From: Synechococcales cyanobacterium PMM_0003
GTDB taxonomy: Bacteria > Cyanobacteriota > Cyanobacteriia > Pseudanabaenales > Pseudanabaenaceae
NCBI GenBank assembly: GCA_949128015.1
Contig: CASBRC010000104.1
Coordinates: forward strand, 1-12,287
Reading direction: 5' to 3'
Length of the DNA stretch: 12,287 nucleotides
Under the pieces are notes generated by a model that ran no database searches, was not told the DNA's origin, and saw only the letters and a list, made by a program, of their open reading frames with translations. Each line of letters starts with the position of its first letter. Within the stretch, counting starts at the first letter, position 1. The translations under genes were made by a program, and so were the position numbers. Positions 1-7,011 of the stretch are shown here, one piece after another.

Positions 1-26
1 CCCCAGAATTGGGGGATTTAGGGGGC
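1..26. repeat. C/G-tract hairpin repeat, copy 1 (cut by window edge)
   Basis: A CCCC tract (1-4), a short A/T spacer, GGGGG (11-15), a second A/T spacer and GGGGG (22-26). The same order of tracts occurs at 107-137. The C-tract can pair with either G-tract. The left side runs off the window, so the full length is unknown. Confidence 0.5.
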
Positions 27-106
27 AGAATAGACTGAAATGAAGACAGGTAGGACTTGTGTGTACACAGTAGCCTTGCAAAGGGGAGGGAACAAGATTT
101 CTGGTC

Positions 107-137
107 TTCCCCCTTTACAAGGGGGAATTAAAGGGGG
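107..137. repeat. C/G-tract hairpin repeat, copy 2
   Basis: TTCCCCC (107-113) pairs with GGGGGAA (121-127) across a 7-nt loop. Alternatively CCCCCTTTA (109-117) pairs with TAAAGGGGG (129-137), so two mutually exclusive hairpins are possible. The layout matches the repeat at 1-26, which suggests a dispersed family. Frames read through it give proline/cysteine-rich peptides that look artefactual. Confidence 0.55.
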
Positions 138-210
138 TAAGTCCGACATGCGCGTTTTACAGGGTATTTTCTTTCTTAAAATTGTCCTAACCAAATAAAG
201 ATGTGGCGCT

Positions 211-237
211 AAGAGGCGGCGCTTTGCGCCGCCTCTT
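211..237. repeat. GC-rich palindrome upstream of pgeF
   Basis: A perfect 12-bp stem (211-222 with 226-237) closes on a TTT loop. The 17-bp core (216-232, GCGGCGC-TTT-GCGCCGC) differs by one base from the core of the palindrome at 10544-10560, so both look like members of one dispersed family. A T-rich stretch follows (239-246), so it could also terminate rightward transcription entering the window; that role is inferred. Confidence 0.6.
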
Positions 238-257
238 CTTGCTTTTGAGTTAAGATC

Positions 258-262
258 AAGGA
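258..262 (+). promoter_or_regulatory. Ribosome binding site supporting TTG start of pgeF
   Basis: AAGGA lies 8 nt upstream of the TTG at 271. The first in-frame ATG, at 298, has only weak purine-rich sequence before it, so the TTG start is preferred. Confidence 0.5.
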
Positions 263-270
263 TATTCAAA

Positions 271-1044
271 TTGGACTATTTTGAAGACTCTAAATCAATG
301 AATGCAAATCAATGGCAATGGCGAGACGGAGTACTAACTTGCGATTTACTGGCTGACTGGTCTCATGGATTTTTTACGCGATCGCATGCTCCTAAATCAC
401 CAACCGATCTGCATGATCATCTGGTCACATCTGGGAAAGCCTATCGCGCCAAACAAGTCCATGGCAATCATTTAATTCATGCCAATGAAATCGAAGCTAT
501 ACCAGATGCGCCCTTACCCGAAGCTGATGGAGTTTGGGCAACCCGCGATGGTCATAATCGGTCGGTATGGATTTGTACAGCAGACTGTGTGCCAGTTTTG
601 ATTGGCGATCGCAAGTTAGGCTCAGTGGCGGCTGTGCATGCAGGTTGGCGCGGCACGGCGGCGGGGATCGTCACAAAAGCGATCGCAATATTATGCGATC
701 AAGGCAGTGAGTTAAAGGATTTGCGGGTGGCTCTAGGGCCCGCGATTTCAGGTAAAGTTTACCAAGTGTCTCAAGATGTGGCGCAACAGGTAACCGCCAC
801 GATTAGTCAATCAGTTGGTTTACAGCCTGATGAGCATCCTGAGAGAGTCAAACTAGATTTGCGTCAGGTGCAATTGCAGCAGCTTCAAGAGATTGGCATG
901 TTGCCAGAAAATATGGCGATCGCCCCTTACTGCACTTTGCAAAATGAGGAAATCTTCTTTTCCTATCGGCGATATTTCCTGAATAATCCCGATCCGCATC
1001 CCAGAGCGCCACAGGTGCAATGGTCAGGAATTGCGATCGCTTAA
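271..1044 (+). CDS. pgeF: Peptidoglycan editing factor PgeF (YfiH/LACC1 family, multicopper polyphenol oxidase-like)
   Basis: The 257-aa product belongs to the YfiH/LACC1/DUF152 family. Members have been described as polyphenol oxidases, as purine nucleoside-cleaving enzymes, and in E. coli as a factor that keeps wrong residues out of peptidoglycan stems. It has no signal peptide, so it is cytoplasmic. Family signatures appear in order: KQVHGN with H64, ADGVWAT (85-91), TADCVPVLIGD with C106, VHAGWRG with H123, and a C-terminal APYCTL...FFSYRR block (218-234). H64, C106 and H123 correspond to the metal-binding His-Cys-His set of the family. Length is normal for the family. The TTG start at 271 has a good ribosome site; an ATG start at 298 would remove nine unconserved residues. 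The 3' end overlaps the converging membrane-protein gene by 21 bp, and the last codons read through a GCGATCGC site. Identity is secure; the physiological substrate in this organism is not. Confidence 0.93.
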   Translation: MDYFEDSKSMNANQWQWRDGVLTCDLLADWSHGFFTRSHAPKSPTDLHDHLVTSGKAYRAKQVHGNHLIHANEIEAIPDAPLPEADGVWATRDGHNRSVWICTADCVPVLIGDRKLGSVAAVHAGWRGTAAGIVTKAIAILCDQGSELKDLRVALGPAISGKVYQVSQDVAQQVTATISQSVGLQPDEHPERVKLDLRQVQLQQLQEIGMLPENMAIAPYCTLQNEEIFFSYRRYFLNNPDPHPRAPQVQWSGIAIA

Positions 1045-2913
1045 ATCGTCAAGGTCAGGATTGTCAGATAAGGGCTTACGATCTAGAAGCGCTTCAAGAT
1101 CGGCAAACTCGTCAACTTCAGAGTTAAGCTCCGAGATGTTTTCTTTAGATTGCTCAATAGATAACTTGTTAGCTTTGTCTGCAATATTTAGTTCTTCCAC
1201 TCTTGCTAAAAATTTATCAACTAGTAATTCCTGCGCTAAATATTGAGGATCTTTCGGTTCTTGATCGGCAGTCGGTTCTGCTATTTCGTCAACCTCGGCA
1301 ATAGCTTCAGTATCTTCAAAATCTTCAAAGTCTTCTAAGTATTTTTCCAGAATATTCTCAACATAAGCATTAAAAGCAATCAGCTCATCTAATTCGTCGT
1401 CAAAATCTTGAGTTTTGATTTCTGAAACTTCTAAATCTTGATCAGGTGATTTTATAAGTTCGATTTCTTCGGGATCTAAAGTTTCGGGAATTGAGACAAC
1501 AATATTGTCTCGTTTCGTAGATTTGCCAAACCCTAATTGTCTAGGATATGCTCCAGTTTTACGTGATTTTTTTAAAAAATCTAGCTCTCTTTTTTCCGTA
1601 CCTACTAAGGTTGTATTTAAAAAATCCTCAGCCTCAGATTCCTCAACAGTTCCAATAAATTCTAATTCATCATTGTCTTCTGTAATCTGTTGATCTAACG
1701 CATGCTCAGAAGAGTCTAAATCGGACTCAGGTTGTTCATGATCTTCAATTTTTGACTCTGAGCTAGTATTTGGAATGTCTAAAAATGCTAATTCAGGCTC
1801 TTCAGAAGTCTCAGAGAGTTCTAATTCCTCAGTTTTTTTAACAACGACCGCATTTGTCCATGAGTCTTCAACTTTTTCAACAAAAAGTTCATCTTGACCA
1901 ATATCAAAGACTTCTAAAAGAGTCTCAGCATCTTCAGAAACATCAATAGAATCTAAATCTCCAGATTCTTGAATAATTTCTTGATCCAAAAATGTCTCAA
2001 CCAGAGATTCTTCGATAAGCTGCACAATCTCAGGTTCAGAATTCAACTCAACAACTGATTCATCGGCAACGATCGCAATTATCTCTAACTCTTCAACTTC
2101 TGCAACTTTTTCAATAATTTCTTGATTTGTCTCAATCTGAATCTCTAAAATAATCTCTTCAGACTCGGTTTCTAAAGTAGGGTTAGAAGGTTCTATTACT
2201 GGAATTTCAATCTCTGAGACAATCTCAACAGGCTCTTTGATAGGAGATGCTGTAATCTCGTCTGCGATCGCAGTTTCTTCAAAAAACTTTAATAGCTGGG
2301 GGGATTGCCAGCCGATATTTGTAAAGCTATTTTTAATTTTTTCAACAGCAAAGGGCGTCATGCTGTTTAACTCTGACTCAGCCGTTAACTTAATTCGCAA
2401 AGCTGAAATTCCAGCTTGAAGCAAAACATTACTTAACAAAAAGAAAATCTCAGCCCATACGATCCCAAACAAGCGCAATCCCGCAGGAAATGGGGCAATG
2501 GTCTGAGCTAACGGCGCGGCTATGTACATCTTAGAAAATATAACGCTGATCACGATCGCCACAGCCGTAGCAATCCATCCTGTTACATACCAACCATTAC
2601 TATGCTGCTTAACTAGGGTTAAAACTTGACGATCGCGATCGCTCAAACTCTCAGTCGGCTTCGATATAACCCATAAACTAAATGGCGAAAATGGCTGTTG
2701 CCACTGCAACCAAGTCACAAATGCGATCGCAGGGAATCCTAACAAAAAGATCTCAAACCATGCAGGAAATACAGGATCGCCGACTGCTAATCCAGCCATA
2801 CTTAAAGCCAATAGCCAAGGTACACCTGCAATGAGGGCGATATGTCCCCAGATAAAAGGACTATTGCTTAGAGATAGATTGTCTGTTGGGGTAGTGTGAT
2901 TTGGTGATGTCAT
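1024..2913 (-). CDS. Low-complexity tail membrane protein (cyanobacterial)
   Basis: The 629-aa protein has two unlike halves. Residues 1-211 hold four hydrophobic segments (about 20-42, 49-70, 107-127 and 144-171), then a short amphipathic stretch ending near KFFEE. Residues 212-629 are an acidic, repetitive tail rich in Glu/Asp mixed with Leu/Ile/Val/Ser and with almost no aromatic residues. This matches the cyanobacteria-restricted type annotated as low-complexity tail membrane protein, recalled from memory. The tail is probably disordered or coiled and would hang from the membrane; which side is unknown. The gene starts 18 bp after the PotD-like gene stops, on the same strand, so it is probably the last cistron of that operon. 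Its stop codon (TGA, 1026-1024) lies inside the converging pgeF, so the last residues are read antisense to pgeF. Function is unknown. Confidence 0.82.
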   Translation of the reverse strand: MTSPNHTTPTDNLSLSNSPFIWGHIALIAGVPWLLALSMAGLAVGDPVFPAWFEIFLLGFPAIAFVTWLQWQQPFSPFSLWVISKPTESLSDRDRQVLTLVKQHSNGWYVTGWIATAVAIVISVIFSKMYIAAPLAQTIAPFPAGLRLFGIVWAEIFFLLSNVLLQAGISALRIKLTAESELNSMTPFAVEKIKNSFTNIGWQSPQLLKFFEETAIADEITASPIKEPVEIVSEIEIPVIEPSNPTLETESEEIILEIQIETNQEIIEKVAEVEELEIIAIVADESVVELNSEPEIVQLIEESLVETFLDQEIIQESGDLDSIDVSEDAETLLEVFDIGQDELFVEKVEDSWTNAVVVKKTEELELSETSEEPELAFLDIPNTSSESKIEDHEQPESDLDSSEHALDQQITEDNDELEFIGTVEESEAEDFLNTTLVGTEKRELDFLKKSRKTGAYPRQLGFGKSTKRDNIVVSIPETLDPEEIELIKSPDQDLEVSEIKTQDFDDELDELIAFNAYVENILEKYLEDFEDFEDTEAIAEVDEIAEPTADQEPKDPQYLAQELLVDKFLARVEELNIADKANKLSIEQSKENISELNSEVDEFADLEALLDRKPLSDNPDLDDLSDRNS

Positions 2914-2931
2914 AGTAGCTAGCCTAAATAA

Positions 2932-4080
2932 CTATCCTAAACCTGTGATTAAGCGCGTCCAGAAACCGTCATGAATTTGCTGAACTTCGGGATCGAGTGC
3001 GGTAAGGCGATAGCTTTTAGAAATAACCGCCTCCGATGGCTCTAAAGATTTAATTGCCTTAAGGTCATCAGAAATCATCGGCTTTGCAATCTTATTAGTC
3101 GTAGCTAGACTAATAGCATCGCTAATTTTGGCAGCAACTTCGGGTTTCATTACATAATTTATCCATGCATGAGCGCCTTCGATATTTGATGCGCCTCTAG
3201 GTATTGCGATCGTATCTGTCCAAATCGATGTGCCATCGCTGGGCAAAATATATTTTATATTAGGATCTTCTCTTGCCGCATTGATCGCATCACTCGAAAA
3301 AGCCATACACATCATCAGATCGCCAGAGGCTAACGGCTCCTTCCAAGCATCGGTGGTGAAATTTGCGATCGCAGGCATCAATTCTCGTAATTTTTGGAAA
3401 GCTTGATCGATATTTTGGGGTTCTTTGGTGGTGTAATCTTGACCAACAATATGTAACCCCATCCCCATCACTTCACGCGGATCGTTAAGCAGAGTAATCC
3501 GCAGCTTATTTTTGTGTTCCCATAGATAATTCCAATCAGTTGGTTCTTCACCAACAACTGACTTAACTGCCTCGACATTATAGGCAATTCCCGTTGTCCC
3601 CAAACTCACAGGAACGCTAAATACTGCGCCGCGATCGTGGGGCAGTTCTAAATAACGGGCGGCAATATTTTTGATGTTAGGCAATAGTTGCTTATTCAGA
3701 GGGGCAAGCAGCTTTTTCTCTCGCATCTGCGTCACCATATAATCACTGGGATAAATGATGCTATAGCCCGATCTCCCGCCCGAAGCCTCCAGTTTCGCCA
3801 ACATTACTTCATTCGAGTCATAGGCATCACCAAAAACCTTAATTCCCGTCTCTTTTGTAAATTCATCTAAAATTTCTCTGTTGTCAACATAGTTAGACCA
3901 ACCATAAATGTACAAAGTTTGCTTGTTTTGAGTAACTGGGCGCGGTACGTCCTCTGTAACAGACTCAGATGGTTGTGAATTCTTGTCAAAAATGCCACAG
4001 GCGGCAAGAGTGGAGGCACTAGCAAGAGCGGATGTGGCATAGGCAGTTTGTCTAAGAAATTTGCGCCGAGAGATATGCAT
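2932..4080 (-). CDS. potD: Polyamine ABC transporter substrate-binding lipoprotein, PotD/PotF-like
   Basis: This 382-aa protein is probably the extracytoplasmic binding component of a spermidine/putrescine importer. The N-terminus carries a twin-arginine motif (SRRKFLR, 4-10), a hydrophobic stretch and a lipobox-like TLAAC with C28, indicating Tat export and lipid anchoring. The mature part aligns by eye with E. coli PotD: W61 and Y64 in YGWSNYV, D200 and E203 in NDPREVM, and W287 and D289 in IWTDTIAIP fall where PotD contacts spermidine. PotD W229 is replaced by F261. The gene follows potA after 29 bp and precedes the tail-protein gene by 18 bp, so co-transcription is likely. No Shine-Dalgarno sequence precedes the ATG; instead there is a tandem heptamer repeat. 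The exact polyamine cannot be told from sequence, and no permease gene is in the window. Confidence 0.88.
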   Translation of the reverse strand: MHISRRKFLRQTAYATSALASASTLAACGIFDKNSQPSESVTEDVPRPVTQNKQTLYIYGWSNYVDNREILDEFTKETGIKVFGDAYDSNEVMLAKLEASGGRSGYSIIYPSDYMVTQMREKKLLAPLNKQLLPNIKNIAARYLELPHDRGAVFSVPVSLGTTGIAYNVEAVKSVVGEEPTDWNYLWEHKNKLRITLLNDPREVMGMGLHIVGQDYTTKEPQNIDQAFQKLRELMPAIANFTTDAWKEPLASGDLMMCMAFSSDAINAAREDPNIKYILPSDGTSIWTDTIAIPRGASNIEGAHAWINYVMKPEVAAKISDAISLATTNKIAKPMISDDLKAIKSLEPSEAVISKSYRLTALDPEVQQIHDGFWTRLITGLG

Positions 4081-4082
4081 AA

Positions 4083-4110
4083 TAAAATCTAAAATCTAAA
4101 ATCTAAAATT
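4083..4110. repeat. Tandem heptamer repeat between potA and potD
   Basis: Four head-to-tail copies of TAAAATC lie at 4083-4089, 4090-4096, 4097-4103 and 4104-4110; the last has one change and reaches the potA stop codon. The array fills nearly all of the spacer where a potD ribosome site would be expected. Confidence 0.85.
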
Positions 4111-5264
4111 TAAGTCGCAACTGTAGTTTTAGGAAGAGCCACACAATCTTCAGGCATCCATGAAACATAGACCTGACTATCAAAGGGCGGAGTCTTTTCG
4201 CCTTGGTGATTAGAACGCACGAGCATGACTCTGACAGGAGGAACATTTTCGCTAGCATGTAAATCCACCACAAACTGCGAGTGATCGCCTAGATACAGCA
4301 CATTATTAAGGATGCCACGATAGGTGTTGTAAGGTTGGTTCGGATATTCAGTAGAAAGCTTGATTTTTTCGGGACGGACGCTCACCACAGCTTCAGCAAT
4401 TGGTCGCCAGTGTTTGGGTTTGGCAGCCACGATCGCTAAACCAGTTGACGATCGCAATTCGACAAATGCACCATCCTGCTCAATGACTCGACATTCAAAC
4501 AAGTTTGTTTCACCGACAAAATCGGCAACAAATGCTGAAGAAGGGCGATCATAAACTTCCGAAGGTGTGCCGATCTGCTCGATCCGACCTTGATTCATCA
4601 CGGCAATTCTGGAGGAAATGGCAAGCGCCTCACTCTGATCGTGGGTAACCATAATGAAAGAAATGCCCAGCTCATATTGCAAATTGGACAACTCTACTTG
4701 CAGTTCTTTCCGAAGTTTGAAGTCTAGTGCTGCCAATGGCTCATCTAGCAAAATCACTTTGGGGCGGTTGACTAGGGCGCGAGCAAGGGCGACCCGTTGC
4801 TGCTGACCACCTGAAATTTGGCTAGGATAGCGATCTTTTAAATGATCGAGGCGAACTTGCTTGAGCGCATCCATCGCTCGCTGTTGAATTTCTGGCTTAG
4901 CAACTCCTTTAACTGACAAGCCAAAAGCAACATTATCAAAAATGGTCATATGACCAAATAGCGCATAGCTCTGGAAAACTGTATTGACAGGACGCTGATA
5001 GGCAGGAATGTAGGTCATTAGTTTGCCTTGGATCAGCACCTCACCTGCTGATGGCTCCTCGAAACCAGCAACTAATCTGAGCAAAGTCGTTTTGCCGCAG
5101 CCTGATGGGCCCAAGATGCTAAAAAGCTCACCTCTCTGCACTTGCAGATCGACACCTTGGACAACGGTATTTGCCCCAAACATTTTAAATACTCGCTGTA
5201 GCTCTACATCGGGGACTGTACCCGTTGCAGCGTCGAACTGTTTAGCCGTTGTTGACTGTGCCAT
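4110..5264 (-). CDS. potA: Spermidine/putrescine ABC transporter ATP-binding protein, PotA-like
   Basis: This 384-aa cytoplasmic ATPase would power a polyamine importer. The nucleotide-binding domain covers about residues 20-250: Walker A GPSGCGKTT (52-60), Q-loop Gln98 in VFQSYALF, signature SGGQQQR (151-157), Walker B VILLDEP (170-176) and switch His208 in MVTHDQSEA. GTPSEVYDRP and FVGETN (248-253) lead into a TOBE-like regulatory domain (about 260-375), normal for the PotA/MalK class. FQSYALFGHMTIFDNVAFGL is typical of the spermidine/iron/maltose subfamily. The adjacent PotD-like gene supports polyamine rather than sulfate or sugar transport. The PotB/PotC permease genes usually found between potA and potD are absent. 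A promoter with an overlapping inverted repeat lies upstream. The start codon is ATG at 5264; the first 19 residues are unconserved. Confidence 0.9.
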   Translation of the reverse strand: MAQSTTAKQFDAATGTVPDVELQRVFKMFGANTVVQGVDLQVQRGELFSILGPSGCGKTTLLRLVAGFEEPSAGEVLIQGKLMTYIPAYQRPVNTVFQSYALFGHMTIFDNVAFGLSVKGVAKPEIQQRAMDALKQVRLDHLKDRYPSQISGGQQQRVALARALVNRPKVILLDEPLAALDFKLRKELQVELSNLQYELGISFIMVTHDQSEALAISSRIAVMNQGRIEQIGTPSEVYDRPSSAFVADFVGETNLFECRVIEQDGAFVELRSSTGLAIVAAKPKHWRPIAEAVVSVRPEKIKLSTEYPNQPYNTYRGILNNVLYLGDHSQFVVDLHASENVPPVRVMLVRSNHQGEKTPPFDSQVYVSWMPEDCVALPKTTVAT

Positions 5265-5304
5265 GTTGTGATGCTCAAACGTCTACTATTCTTTAAAGTT
5301 AGAG

Positions 5305-5333
5305 ATTTTAGTTTTGCTGTACTAAATGTACAA
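5305..5333 (-). promoter_or_regulatory. Predicted potA promoter with overlapping inverted repeat
   Basis: Reading the minus strand, a -35-like TTGTAC (5333-5328) and a -10-like TAAAAT (5310-5305) are separated by 17 bp, 40 bp upstream of the potA ATG. A perfect inverted repeat, TGTAC-N5-GTACA (5318-5332), overlaps the -35 box and looks like an operator. Its GTA-N7-TAC layout is one base short of the NtcA consensus. A closely similar element precedes the histidine kinase gene at 8397-8415. Confidence 0.4.
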
Positions 5334-5352
5334 AAGACGAAAATCAGAATCA

Positions 5353-6942
5353 CTAGGTCTCTCGCATTTTAGCGCGTTGCAGTTGATAAATGAGTTGCAA
5401 TGTCAGCGCAATTATTACAGAAATTTGCCCAGCAAATGCCAAAATAATATCGGAAAGTTGGAGGTTTGACAAAACTAACCAAGGAAATCCAAAAAATAGC
5501 CACAAACTGGGATATCGATCAGGACTAATCGATAGACTCAGCATGATCAAAACTGGCAGAAAAATCAATGCAGAAATTATTCCTGTCACCCATGCTGAGG
5601 GATTTCTGGTCTTCAGAAACAAAACTAGTTGAGCAATTAGGGCAAACAATAGCATCGTGAGTACAAAAGAAGCCAAAACGATCATGGCTTTGCCACTAAG
5701 GTCGGGATTACCCCACGAGTTAAGCCAAATCACAATCGGGACTTGAGTGATTACAAGATTAACTGCGATCGCAATCGGAGCTGGGCTTTTGTCTGACCAA
5801 ATCAAGTCGCGCAGAATATAGCCAAATCCTGAAGGATGTTCTTCAGTGGTCGATAATGCGCCAAATTTCACCCAATCTAACAAGGATTGTCTTTGCGGAG
5901 TCAGGGACGCGATTATCGATAAGAATAAAAATAAATCAGCAATATAAATTCCGATAAATAACTGTAAGTGAATTTCTGAAGCGTAAGTAAGTTTTGGGTC
6001 AGTAAAAATAGACTGCATCCCGAATCCCAACATCAATATCTGTAAATAAGCTGTTATGACATAGCTTTGACCTTTGCTGACTAAAGTCGCGGCGGGATTG
6101 TGAAAGCGTCTTTGCAAGATGCGCCAGATCGCCAAGCTAAAAGCAGCTAAGTTAGCAATTGTAAAAATATGTGAATTTAAAATATTCGATGTAATCGACA
6201 AATACCACCATTCAGTTTGAATAGGATCGATCCTTCCGCCGACTAATACCTTGCTAAATGAACTCCATGTGGTGAAAATATTCCACCACATGAAAGCGGG
6301 GGCAATCCAGATAAAGGTAATAAATGAAAACGCCAAAGCTCCTGCTGATACCTGTCCACCAAATTTGGCTTGCCAACCACTCAGTAAAGCTAGCAATAGC
6401 GCGGCACTAAACAATAGAAAAGCCGTGCCGATCATCAATATATAAAAGCTGAATAAAAATGCGATCGGTACATTTGCGGCGATCGCAGCCGTTAGATGAT
6501 AGGGGATCGTTAGTGCGATGCTGATGTAAGCCAGCAATGGCACACCCATGATCTTACCCATGAGAATATTGATACTCGATCGCGGACTAATGCGAATGAA
6601 GTTAAGAGTACCTTTGTAGTCCTCTAGTGAGAGATCAGCAACTAGGCTATAGACCCCAGCTAAGAACAAAATAAATGGCTCAGTCCAAGTGATAAATCGA
6701 AACTGCTCTAGCCACCAAACTTGCCAAGACTCAGCACAGCCAAACCCACGTATCTGCAAACATTCTTCGCTAGGGATACGCTGGCTATAGAACAAAAGCA
6801 GCAAAATCTGAAATAGGATCGACAGCCCGATCGCAACGACGAGATTACGCAATTTCAGCTTGCCACGAATCTCTCGTAATAGTTGCGGATTCCAGTTGCC
6901 GATGCGATCGAGCCAAGATATTGCTTGTGGAGAATTGTTCAT
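5353..6942 (-). CDS. ABC-2-like transporter permease (multi-pass membrane protein)
   Basis: The 529-aa protein is mostly hydrophobic, with about twelve or thirteen predicted membrane segments: 33-51, 88-105, 133-155, 159-187, 201-221, 258-276, 298-312, 326-346, 388-407, 420-443, 450-472, 478-494 and 498-520. It begins with a short cytoplasmic stretch, WNPQLLREIRGKLKLRN (17-33), followed by a first membrane span. Segment 106-131 (LEDYKGTLNFIRISP...ILMGKIMGVP) resembles the coupling region of ABC-2 exporters, where the ATPase acts on the permease before it changes the membrane. Its length suggests two fused permease halves. No exporter-type ATPase is adjacent: the neighbouring PotA belongs to the importer class and is probably not the partner. 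The ATG start has no clear Shine-Dalgarno sequence. The cargo is unknown. It may be co-transcribed with potA (88-bp gap), though potA seems to have its own promoter. Confidence 0.7.
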   Translation of the reverse strand: MNNSPQAISWLDRIGNWNPQLLREIRGKLKLRNLVVAIGLSILFQILLLLFYSQRIPSEECLQIRGFGCAESWQVWWLEQFRFITWTEPFILFLAGVYSLVADLSLEDYKGTLNFIRISPRSSINILMGKIMGVPLLAYISIALTIPYHLTAAIAANVPIAFLFSFYILMIGTAFLLFSAALLLALLSGWQAKFGGQVSAGALAFSFITFIWIAPAFMWWNIFTTWSSFSKVLVGGRIDPIQTEWWYLSITSNILNSHIFTIANLAAFSLAIWRILQRRFHNPAATLVSKGQSYVITAYLQILMLGFGMQSIFTDPKLTYASEIHLQLFIGIYIADLFLFLSIIASLTPQRQSLLDWVKFGALSTTEEHPSGFGYILRDLIWSDKSPAPIAIAVNLVITQVPIVIWLNSWGNPDLSGKAMIVLASFVLTMLLFALIAQLVLFLKTRNPSAWVTGIISALIFLPVLIMLSLSISPDRYPSLWLFFGFPWLVLSNLQLSDIILAFAGQISVIIALTLQLIYQLQRAKMRET

Positions 6943-6957
6943 AGATTAATAATAAAC

Positions 6958-7002
6958 CCAAAAAGCTATGGCGCACGCTGCGCGTGCGCCATAGCTTCTT
7001 GG
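6958..7002. repeat. 45-bp palindromic repeat, copy 1 (3' of ndbB)
   Basis: Arms 6963-6978 and 6982-6997 form a perfect 16-bp stem with a TGC loop. The stem extends to 21 bp with one A-C mismatch (6962/6998). The element lies between the ndbB stop and the permease start. Apart from two bases it is the reverse complement of the copy at 8278-8322. It may act as a terminator or mRNA-stabilising hairpin; there is no strong T-tract on either side. Confidence 0.8.
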
Positions 7003-7011
7003 ATTACCTAC

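Noticed and set aside
18..269. 83-codon minus-strand open frame
   Set aside because: It runs through the C/G-tract repeats and the GC-rich palindrome, giving PPLIPPCKGG-like text typical of repeat translation; no domain is recognised.
1031..1246. Plus-strand open frame opposite the acidic tail
   Set aside because: Its serine-rich sequence is the antisense shadow of Glu/Asp codons in the tail-protein gene.
5023..5271. Plus-strand frame opposite the potA N-terminus
   Set aside because: It lies wholly antisense to the conserved Walker A region of potA and shows no family features.
5318..5332. LexA (SOS) box upstream of potA
   Set aside because: GTAC half-sites are 5 bases apart, whereas the cyanobacterial consensus as I recall it has 4; none of the neighbouring genes is a repair gene.
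6958..7002. Classical intrinsic terminator of ndbB
   Set aside because: The hairpin is strong, but no clear run of T follows on the ndbB strand, and the same element also occurs upstream of the gene, so it is listed as a repeat.
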